A DNA stretch of 33,096 nucleotides from Thermoplasmata archaeon (lineage in GTDB: Archaea; Thermoplasmatota; Thermoplasmata; Lutacidiplasmatales; UBA184): the NCBI GenBank assembly GCA_030040915.1, contig JASHSI010000096.1, forward strand, positions 1-33,096, read 5' to 3'. Under the pieces are notes generated by a model. The model was not told the DNA's origin, did not search any database, and worked only from the letters and a program-made list of their open reading frames with translations. This document shows positions 26,425 to 33,096 of the stretch, piece after piece. Position 1 is the first letter of the stretch; every line of letters begins with the position of its first letter. The translations under genes and the position numbers were made by a program.

Positions 26425-26962
26425 GTATCGGCGCTTCCACGTCGTCCCGGTAGGACCGGGCCCGCCGAGAGAGCTCCCGGGCGAACGCCGTCGGGTCCTT
26501 CGGCGAGACGAACAGCGGGACCCCCTGGTCCGGCGTGACCATCACGCCCGGCGAGACCGTGTGCACGGTATCGAAGTCGCCGACCTGCGGGCTCCACACG
26601 CGGCCCCGCCACCCCCATCCCCGGAAGAACCCGGTCGGCGAGAGATCCCGGAGGTTGGCGAGCTCGATCTTCCGGATCGACTCGAGGCGGATCGACCGGG
26701 AGCCGAAGAGCCGCCAGGCGAGCAGCCGGTCCGGGTCCATCGTGTAGCGGGTCGAGGCGTATCGCGCGAAGTAGATCGCCACGAGCAACGCGAGCAGGAG
26801 GAGGGGGTCCGGGATCACCGGGGTGGGTGGGGGGTTTCGGCCGAAGATGACGAGGAGGACGATGAGGAGAGCGTAGACGAACGCGACGGCCGGGTCGATC
26901 GGCGCCCGCGCGCGCCACCGGCCCTCCCCGTCCGACGGTCCCGGCGCCGGGGAGGAGCTCAT
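26414..26962 (-). CDS. Membrane protein with PH-like domain
   Basis: Two hydrophobic segments (AVAFVYALLIVLLVIFG, LLLLALLVAIYFARY), then a DPDRLLAWRLFGSRSIRLESIRKIELANL PH-like strand pattern. Confidence 0.65.
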   Translation of the reverse strand: MSSSPAPGPSDGEGRWRARAPIDPAVAFVYALLIVLLVIFGRNPPPTPVIPDPLLLLALLVAIYFARYASTRYTMDPDRLLAWRLFGSRSIRLESIRKIELANLRDLSPTGFFRGWGWRGRVWSPQVGDFDTVHTVSPGVMVTPDQGVPLFVSPKDPTAFARELSRRARSYRDDVEAPILSA

Positions 26963-26999
26963 GCGGCCTCGGACGCCGTCCGGAACCGGTTCGGTCGGC

Positions 27000-28778
27000 T
27001 CACGCGGCGCCCTCGTAGTAGTACTCGCCGCTCGCGCGCTGCTCCCGGTCGAGGACCGACCCCTCCCGGTTGATGCGGGGCCGCCGGGTCTCGGCGTCGC
27101 GCCGGAAGGTCACCGAAAGTCCCGCGAGGAGGCGGTTCATCCCCTCGCGCATCGGGAACGGCCCGGCGCCGGCGCCCCTCGTCGGGTCCCCGTCCGGGTG
27201 CGAGAAGACCATCAACGCGTCGCTCGCGAGGTCGAGGAAGTAGACGTCGTGGTCGACGACGAGGGCCGTGGCGGCGAGCCGCTCGGTCTGGCGCCGGATC
27301 AACTTCGCCATCGCCATCCGCTCGTCCGCGTCCAGGTAGGCCGACGGCTCGTCGAGGAGGTAGAGCGTCGCCGGCCGCGCCAAGGCGAGCGCGACCGCCG
27401 AGCGCTGGAGCTCTCCGCCGGAGAGGTCGGTCAGGGCGACGTCGAGGAGCCCGTCGAGGCGCAGCCCCGGGACGAGCTCGCGCTCGAAGAGCGAGGCGTC
27501 GAAGCCGGGCTCGGCCCGCAGCGCCTCCACGCGGTCCCTCAGGCTCCCCGAGCCCGTCGCCTTCAGGTACTGGGGCTTGTAGCTCACGGTCACCCCGGCC
27601 GGGGCGACGCCGCTCGTCGGGCGCTCGGCGCCGGCGAGCATCTTCACGAACGTCGTCTTCCCCGTGGCGTTCGGGCCGACCACGCCGACGGTCTCCCCCC
27701 TCGCGAGGAGCCCCGGGGCGACCGAGAGCTCGAACGCCCCGTAGGACTTCGCGAGCGCATCGAACTCCACGATCGAGTTGCCCCGCGGCGGGAGCTTCGG
27801 CGGGTGGGCCACGAACCGGACCGGCTCGGTCCGGAAGCGGACGTTCTCGTCCTTCAGGTACCCCGCGAGGTAGGTGTTGATCGCCGCGCGCATCGGGATC
27901 GGATGGGAGATCACCCCGAACGCCGCCTCCTCCCCGTAGACCAAGTGGGCCGTGTCCGCGAGGTAATCGAGCAGTGCGAGGTCGTGCTCGACGACGACGA
28001 CGCTCCTCTCCTCGCCCAATCGCCGCAGCAGCCGGGCGACCGTGAGCCGGTGGACGATGTCGAGGTAGCTCGACGGTTCGTCGAACAGGTAGAGGTCGGC
28101 CGGGGTGGCGAGGCAGCGGGCGATCGCGGCGAGCTGGAGCTCCCCGCCGGAGAGCTCGGCGAGCGGCCGCTCCCGCTTCGGTCCGAGCCCGACCTCCTCG
28201 ATCCGGCGTTCGGTCTCCGCGGGGGAGCCCCCGACGAACTCCCCGACCGTGCCCCCCTCGTCGGCGAGGCGGTCGACGTACTGGGGCTTCGACGCGACCC
28301 GGAGCTCGCCGGAGGCGATCCGGCGGAAGTGCTCGTGGAGCTGGGTCCCGCGGTAGCGCTCCATCACCTTCGCCCACGCCCCGGGGGCCGCGTAGTCGCC
28401 GAGGTTCGCGACCTCCTGGCCGGCGAGGATGCGCAGCGCGGTCGACTTCCCGGTCCCGTTCGGTCCGAGGAGCCCCGTGATGCCGTGCTTCGGGACCGTC
28501 GGGAGGCGGTAGAGACGGAAGCCGTTGTACCCGTACCGGTGCACGATCTCCGATTCGTCGGCCTCGGGGGTGTTCAGGATCTTGATCGCGTCGAACGGGC
28601 ACTTGTGGACGCAGATCCCGCAGCCGATGCACAACGTCTCCGAGATGATCGGTTTCCCGATCGGCCCCTCGACGATGCACTCCTGCCCCATCCGGACCGG
28701 CGGGCAGTACGCCTGGCACTCCCACTGGCACTCCTTCGGGTGACAGCGGTCGGCGAGGAGGATCGCGATCCGGGCCAT
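27000..28778 (-). CDS. ABCE1/Rli1 ribosome-recycling ATPase
   Basis: N-terminal RCHPKECQWECQAYCPPVRMGQECIV...CIGCGICVHKCPFDAI double [4Fe-4S], twin ABC cassettes GPNGTGKST and GPNATGKTT, both LSGGELQ. Confidence 0.97.
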   Translation of the reverse strand: MARIAILLADRCHPKECQWECQAYCPPVRMGQECIVEGPIGKPIISETLCIGCGICVHKCPFDAIKILNTPEADESEIVHRYGYNGFRLYRLPTVPKHGITGLLGPNGTGKSTALRILAGQEVANLGDYAAPGAWAKVMERYRGTQLHEHFRRIASGELRVASKPQYVDRLADEGGTVGEFVGGSPAETERRIEEVGLGPKRERPLAELSGGELQLAAIARCLATPADLYLFDEPSSYLDIVHRLTVARLLRRLGEERSVVVVEHDLALLDYLADTAHLVYGEEAAFGVISHPIPMRAAINTYLAGYLKDENVRFRTEPVRFVAHPPKLPPRGNSIVEFDALAKSYGAFELSVAPGLLARGETVGVVGPNATGKTTFVKMLAGAERPTSGVAPAGVTVSYKPQYLKATGSGSLRDRVEALRAEPGFDASLFERELVPGLRLDGLLDVALTDLSGGELQRSAVALALARPATLYLLDEPSAYLDADERMAMAKLIRRQTERLAATALVVDHDVYFLDLASDALMVFSHPDGDPTRGAGAGPFPMREGMNRLLAGLSVTFRRDAETRRPRINREGSVLDREQRASGEYYYEGAA

Positions 28779-28779
28779 C

Positions 28780-29484
28780 CTATGCCCTGCGCACGTCGCC
28801 CACGAGGCGGCCGTCCGCCATGGCGAGGTGCCGATCGGCGGTGGCGGCGACCGCCGGGTTGTGCGTCACGACGACGAGCGTCGCGCCGGCGGCCTCCCGC
28901 GCGAGCGCGAGCGCGCGCAGCACCTGGCTCGCGTTCTCCCGGTCGAGCTCCCCGGTCGGCTCGTCGGCGAGGAGGAGCCCGGGTCGGTTCGCCAAGGCGC
29001 GGGCGATCGCCACCCGTTGCTCCTGCCCTCCCGAGAGCTCGTGCGGGAACGCGGCCGCACGGTCGCCGAGGCCAACCTGCTCGAGGAGCTCGCGGCCCCG
29101 GGCCTTCCGGCCCGCGGCGGGCACCCGCAGGGCCCGCATCGGGAGCTCGACGTTCTCCTCGACCGTCATCGTCGGGAGGAGGTAGAAGCGTTGAAAGATG
29201 AAGCCGACCCCCGTCAGGCGGAGGCGGGAGCGCTCCGCCTCCGACCGGTCGCCGACCCGTCGCCCGTCCCACGCCACGACCCCCTCGGTCGGGCGGTCGA
29301 GCAGGCCGAGCAGGTTGAGGAGCGTGGTCTTCCCGCAGCCGGACGGTCCCTCGATCGAGACCGAGCTCCCGGGCGCAAGGGTGAGCTCGATCCCCGAGAG
29401 GGCCCGGACCGACGGGCCGCGGCCGGCCCCGTACTCCTTGCCGACCCCGGTCAGTCGGATCTCCGGCGCTTGCCCCTCGCTCAC
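28780..29484 (-). CDS. ABC transporter ATP-binding protein (MacB/LolD-like)
   Basis: GTG start at 29484 (VSEGQAPEIRLTGVGKEYG). Walker A GPSGCGKTT, LSGGQEQRVAIARAL, LLLADEPTGELDRE. Confidence 0.93.
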   Translation of the reverse strand: MSEGQAPEIRLTGVGKEYGAGRGPSVRALSGIELTLAPGSSVSIEGPSGCGKTTLLNLLGLLDRPTEGVVAWDGRRVGDRSEAERSRLRLTGVGFIFQRFYLLPTMTVEENVELPMRALRVPAAGRKARGRELLEQVGLGDRAAAFPHELSGGQEQRVAIARALANRPGLLLADEPTGELDRENASQVLRALALAREAAGATLVVVTHNPAVAATADRHLAMADGRLVGDVRRA

Positions 29485-30725
29485 CTCAACGCCTCCGGCA
29501 GCGAGAGCCTCAGGGCGGCCCGCGTCGCCGCGAGGCTCGCCACCAACGAGAGCGCGAGGATCGCGACCCCGAGGAGCCCGAGCTCGCTCCAGTCGAACAC
29601 GGCGAGGTCGACGGCGGCCTGGACCTCGGGCGGCCCGAACCGGGCGAGCCCCTCGACGAGGATCCAGCCCCCGATCACGCCCCCGACGACCCCCGAGGCC
29701 GCGAGGCCGAGCGCCCAGCGTCCGGTGAGGCGGGCGATCTGTCCGGCCGGGAGCCCGATGGCCCGGCGGATCCCGATCGACCTCCGTTCGGTCTCCACCC
29801 GGCGGACGAGCACGAGGGCGAGGAAGATGAGCCCGATCGTGAGCCCGACCGAGGAGAGCGCGAGGTAGAACCCGTCCAGGACCGCGCTCGCCTGGCGGAG
29901 CTGCTGCGCCTGGGACTGGAGGGAGCTCACCCCGTAGTACGGGACCAGCGCCTGGATCTCTTCGGCGAGGCGGTCGACCGCCGACGGGCTCGCGGAGGCG
30001 GCCCCCGAGAGGGCGACCTGGATGGTGTCGGCCGAATCGAGGAGGGCCCCGCTCGTCCCGTTCGCTCGGGCGAACCCTGTGAGGACCTGCAGGTCGGAGA
30101 GGGGAAGGACGACGGCGTACGCCGCCGTCGGGCCGAGCAGCGTCGAGGCGCTGCCGAGGATGCCGGTGACCTCGAACGGGACCTCGGCCGTCCCGTTCGC
30201 CGTGGGCGCGAGCGCGACGGTCGAGCCGACCCCGACGGAGAGCGACGAAGCGAACGGGGCCGAGAGAAGTACATCGTCGGTGGCCGGCCCGCTGTAGGTC
30301 CCGTTGGCGTAGTGGATCGCGTCCGTCGGGTCCCCGAGGGGCAGGGGGTCGGGGAACAGCGAGCGGGTGCTCGGGCCTTGGGTGGCATCGAAGGCTCCGG
30401 GCACGACCCCCTCGGCGAGCGTGGGGTGCGGTCCCCCGGTCGGGGGGAACACATCGATCGGCGCGCTCAGGATCGGGGAGGCCGCGCCGGCGCCCGAGAG
30501 CCCTTCGATCCGTAGCGCGAGCGCATGGGCGTCGGAGATCCCGTGGAGGCCGGGCGCCGAGATCGAGACCTCGTAGCCCGCGTTCTCGAGGTCGTCGATC
30601 TCGTGGTCGGAGACCCCGCCGCCGACGGACAGGAGGACCACCGGGAGGGCGACCGAGGTCGCGATCGCCAGCGCGGCGAACGTCGTCTGCCAGGCGAGGT
30701 GGGGCCGGCGGAGCCAACGCCTCAT
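29481..30725 (-). CDS. MacB/FtsX-like ABC transporter permease
   Basis: N-terminal TM, large extracytoplasmic domain, three C-terminal TM segments; ETERRSIGIRRAIGLPAGQI. gtga overlap with the ATPase gene. Confidence 0.88.
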   Translation of the reverse strand: MRRWLRRPHLAWQTTFAALAIATSVALPVVLLSVGGGVSDHEIDDLENAGYEVSISAPGLHGISDAHALALRIEGLSGAGAASPILSAPIDVFPPTGGPHPTLAEGVVPGAFDATQGPSTRSLFPDPLPLGDPTDAIHYANGTYSGPATDDVLLSAPFASSLSVGVGSTVALAPTANGTAEVPFEVTGILGSASTLLGPTAAYAVVLPLSDLQVLTGFARANGTSGALLDSADTIQVALSGAASASPSAVDRLAEEIQALVPYYGVSSLQSQAQQLRQASAVLDGFYLALSSVGLTIGLIFLALVLVRRVETERRSIGIRRAIGLPAGQIARLTGRWALGLAASGVVGGVIGGWILVEGLARFGPPEVQAAVDLAVFDWSELGLLGVAILALSLVASLAATRAALRLSLPEALR

Positions 30726-32029
30726 GGGGCCCTCAACTCCTCGGCGATCGGGACCGCGAGCGCGCGGGCGATCGGCACGGCCGCCGCCGCGAGGCCGATG
30801 AGGGCGATCACCCCGATCGCGCTCGCGGCCACGGTCGGATCGAACGAGACGAAGCTGAACCCGTTGGGGAGTCCGGCGACGAGGCGGTTCAGCAACACGT
30901 CGAGACCGTAGCCGATCCCTAAGCCGAGCGGGGCGCCGAAGGCGAGGCCAAGGCCGGAGAGGAGGAGGGACTCCTCGAGCACGAACCTCCCGATCGTGGC
31001 CCGGGAGTAACCGATCGCTCGGAGGAGCGCGATCTCCTGCGCCCGGTCGTCGACGGACATCAGGAGGACCGTGCTCGTGAACAGGCCGGCGACCGCCACG
31101 CCGATGGCGCCGATGAGCTCCCCGAAGGTCCGGTAGAGGTTCACGACCTGGTCGACCGCCCCGAGGATGTCGCCGAGCGTGAGCACGGTGAGCGAGGGGA
31201 ACGCCCGTTCGAGCAGGGTCTGGTCGTGCCCTGGGTCCGTCGGATCGGTGAGGTGGACCAGGACGAGGGAGGCGTAGTCATCGGTCACGGCGAGCCCGCC
31301 GTCGATCGCCTGCAGCTCGGAGAGGTAGAGGAAACCGAGCTGGGCGGAGGGGATCAGCCAGAACGGCCCGCTGATCCCCGCGACGGTGAGGGCCGTGGCG
31401 TTGGCGTACCACCCCGAGAGCCCCGAGGCCGCGGGGATCGCGCGGGGGCTCGCCCAGATCTTCGCGCCGGGCCCCACGTGGAGCACGCCCGCGAGGTCCT
31501 GGTCGAGGACCACCTCTCCCGTCGTCGGGCCCGCGTAGGTACCGTTCGCCCAATGCGGATCACCGGGGGCGGTGAAGCCGGTCCCGGCGAGGAGCGTCGG
31601 TGTGTTGAGTCCGGCATTGTCCGAGGGGATCCACCCGACCGCCTCCGCCCCGCTCAGGCCCCAGCCGGTGGGGACCGCGGCGCCCCCCACGGAGGCGTTC
31701 GTGGCGGCGTAGAGGGACGCGTTCCCGAAGACGAGGTCGCTGACGAGCCACGGGCTCGCGGTGGCGACGTTCGCGTCGGCGCGAGGGAACGTCGACGGGG
31801 TCGCGTGGGCGTCGGTGAGCGGTGGGAAGTCCCCCGAGATGAGGCTCGTGTTGGCGCTCGTCGCCAAGAGGTCGACGCCGCTCGCGACCGCGAGCCGGGA
31901 GGCGCTCCCCTCGATCCCGGCCGAGAGGGCGAGCAGCGCGATCACCAGGGCGGTGGCGAGCCCGATCCCGATCGCCGCGAGGGCGGTCCGACCCGGCCGG
32001 CGTCGTACCCCGTCCCACGCGTAGCGCAT
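30722..32029 (-). CDS. MacB/FtsX-like ABC transporter permease
   Basis: N-terminal TM (TALAAIGIGLATALVIALLALSAG), C-terminal VDDRAQEIALLRAIGYSRATIGRFVLEESLLLS FtsX motif. Overlaps the next permease. Confidence 0.9.
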   Translation of the reverse strand: MRYAWDGVRRRPGRTALAAIGIGLATALVIALLALSAGIEGSASRLAVASGVDLLATSANTSLISGDFPPLTDAHATPSTFPRADANVATASPWLVSDLVFGNASLYAATNASVGGAAVPTGWGLSGAEAVGWIPSDNAGLNTPTLLAGTGFTAPGDPHWANGTYAGPTTGEVVLDQDLAGVLHVGPGAKIWASPRAIPAASGLSGWYANATALTVAGISGPFWLIPSAQLGFLYLSELQAIDGGLAVTDDYASLVLVHLTDPTDPGHDQTLLERAFPSLTVLTLGDILGAVDQVVNLYRTFGELIGAIGVAVAGLFTSTVLLMSVDDRAQEIALLRAIGYSRATIGRFVLEESLLLSGLGLAFGAPLGLGIGYGLDVLLNRLVAGLPNGFSFVSFDPTVAASAIGVIALIGLAAAAVPIARALAVPIAEELRAP

Positions 32030-32054
32030 CGGCGTCCCCGTTCGGCCCGCGCGA

Positions 32055-32972
32055 CTAGCCGGCTCCGCCCGGCCTCAGTTCCGCGAGGGTGGCCCGATGC
32101 GAGGCGACCACGTCGTACTTGTGGATCGACTCCTCGCTCACCGAGCGGACCTCGACCGCCGTGGCGCCCGTTAGCTCCGGGAAGCGCGTGGGGACGGAGG
32201 CGAGGAGCTCGCGGACCACGTCCTCCACGAATCTTGGCCGCCGGTGCGCGTCGAGGACGACCTGCGCCTCGTCGCCTCGCTTCAGGATCGAGTAGGTCGG
32301 CGCGGACTGGGCCGCCTCGATGGCCTCGATGATGCGGTCGGCCTCGATCTCGACGCCGTCGGGAAGATCGATCGTGAGCGTGGTCCGGTTCCGTTGGTTG
32401 TGCGTGATGACCGGCATCTGGCGGAGCGAGGGGGCCCGTGCGTCCGGGTACTCCCCCTGGAGGAGCTCGCGGGAGCTCTCCATGGCGCACGGACAGGCGG
32501 TCATGCCGACCGCCTCGGCGCCGACCGCCCGGTGGAGCGCCACCTTCCCTCGCGCGTCGCGGCCCGCGCGCGCCTCGGCGAGGAGCGTGTAGTCCTCGAA
32601 GCTCCGCTTCGCCTCCGTGATCCCCTGCCGCAGGAAGTACTCCGCCGAGGCGTCGACCGACGCCTCCGTCGCGTAGGGGTGGCGGCGGAGCAGCTCGGCG
32701 GCGATCGAGGCGCAGGCGTTCTCCAGGCTCTCGACCGGCCGCGTGACGGTCTCGTCCACGATCTCGGCGAGAATCTCCGCGTTGCGGGAGAGGTCGGAGC
32801 CCTTCCGGTCCGACGGGAGGTCGACCGCGACGTGGAACGTCACCGTGAGCGCGTGGGTCCGGCCCCCCCGTTGGACGTTGAGCGGCTTGCGGATCCCCGA
32901 GACCCCGACCGAGCGCAGCTGCAGCCGTCCCCGGGCCGGCGCCTCGGCGTGGACGTCCTTGGACGGAGGCAC
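32055..32972 (-). CDS. mptA: GTP cyclohydrolase MptA (FolE2 family)
   Basis: VGVSGIRKPLNVQR, AVGAEAVGMTACPCAME, MPVITHNQRNRTTLTIDLP, AQSAPTYSILKRGDEAQVV, RPRFVEDVVRELL. GTG start. Confidence 0.94.
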   Translation of the reverse strand: MPPSKDVHAEAPARGRLQLRSVGVSGIRKPLNVQRGGRTHALTVTFHVAVDLPSDRKGSDLSRNAEILAEIVDETVTRPVESLENACASIAAELLRRHPYATEASVDASAEYFLRQGITEAKRSFEDYTLLAEARAGRDARGKVALHRAVGAEAVGMTACPCAMESSRELLQGEYPDARAPSLRQMPVITHNQRNRTTLTIDLPDGVEIEADRIIEAIEAAQSAPTYSILKRGDEAQVVLDAHRRPRFVEDVVRELLASVPTRFPELTGATAVEVRSVSEESIHKYDVVASHRATLAELRPGGAG

Positions 32973-32991
32973 GCCTCTCCACCGGCGGCGC

Positions 32992-33000
32992 GGGTAAAAC
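32992..33000 (-). promoter_or_regulatory. TATA-like (minus strand gttttaccc) for mptA
   Basis: About 25 nt upstream of GTG 32972. Confidence 0.45.
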
Positions 33001-33043
33001 GGCTTGGCCGGCGCGACCGAGGTGGTGCCGCTGCCCCTGAGGC

Positions 33044-33050
33044 CTTATAG
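33044..33050 (+). promoter_or_regulatory. TATA-like cttatag for a gene starting at about 33074
   Basis: About 27 nt upstream of ATG 33074. Confidence 0.4.
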
Positions 33051-33073
33051 GAGCCGGGCGGGTCCAGAGGACG

Positions 33074-33096
33074 ATGACGGAAGCGGGCGTTGCCCC
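33074..33096 (+). CDS. Start of a truncated CDS (MTEAGVA...)
   Basis: ATG with leaderless-type TATA spacing; too short to identify. Confidence 0.3.

Noticed and set aside
28780-30717. 645-aa ORF fusing an Arg-rich segment to the ABC ATPase
   Set aside because: The upstream part is out of frame with the permease; the ATPase begins at GTG 29484, overlapping the permease stop.
1-33096. CRISPR array, transposase/IS or prophage
   Set aside because: No regularly spaced repeats, transposase, integrase or capsid-like ORFs recognised. The lumpy-skin-disease 'virion core' label sometimes given to SPFH-zinc-ribbon proteins is not evidence of a virus.

Overview
The window is about 33 kb of very GC-rich, gene-dense DNA with an archaeal gene complement: ABCE1/Rli1, MptA-type GTP cyclohydrolase, Hjc-like resolvase, DUF35/thiolase pair, FCF1-like PIN protein, SAMP-like ubiquitin fold plus E1-rhodanese, and A/T-rich TATA elements about 26-28 nt upstream of start codons, suggesting leaderless mRNAs. 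The lineage is probably a high-GC euryarchaeote or Thermoplasmatota relative, but I cannot prove this from the window alone. Main blocks, left to right: (1) a zinc-ribbon-rich TPR / 4-TM / SPFH gene run (1-6608) resembling a YdjGHI-like membrane module, convergent with a MoxR/MCM-like AAA+ ATPase; (2) hjc-like, thiolase and DUF35 genes, where the thiolase has Ser in place of the nucleophilic Cys; (3) a tRNA-Ser(GCU) that appears to carry a 30-nt T-loop intron at position 59/60; (4) an acyl-CoA ligase, PIN and hydrolase operon; (5) two paralogous secreted, N-glycosylation-rich surface proteins flanking a Nudix gene; (6) urocanate hydratase and tRNA-Thr(UGU); (7) a suf locus (sufD convergent with sufB-sufS-sufC) with a divergent SufR-like regulator that leads into a SAMP/E1-rhodanese pair; (8) a minus-strand operon with mptA, a MacB/LolCDE-like exporter, ABCE1 and a PH-like membrane protein. 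No CRISPR array, transposon or prophage was recognised. The best candidates for something under-described are the SPFH/zinc-ribbon/TPR-RING-like module, the tRNA T-loop intron, the sufR-SAMP-E1 linkage and the Ser-thiolase.
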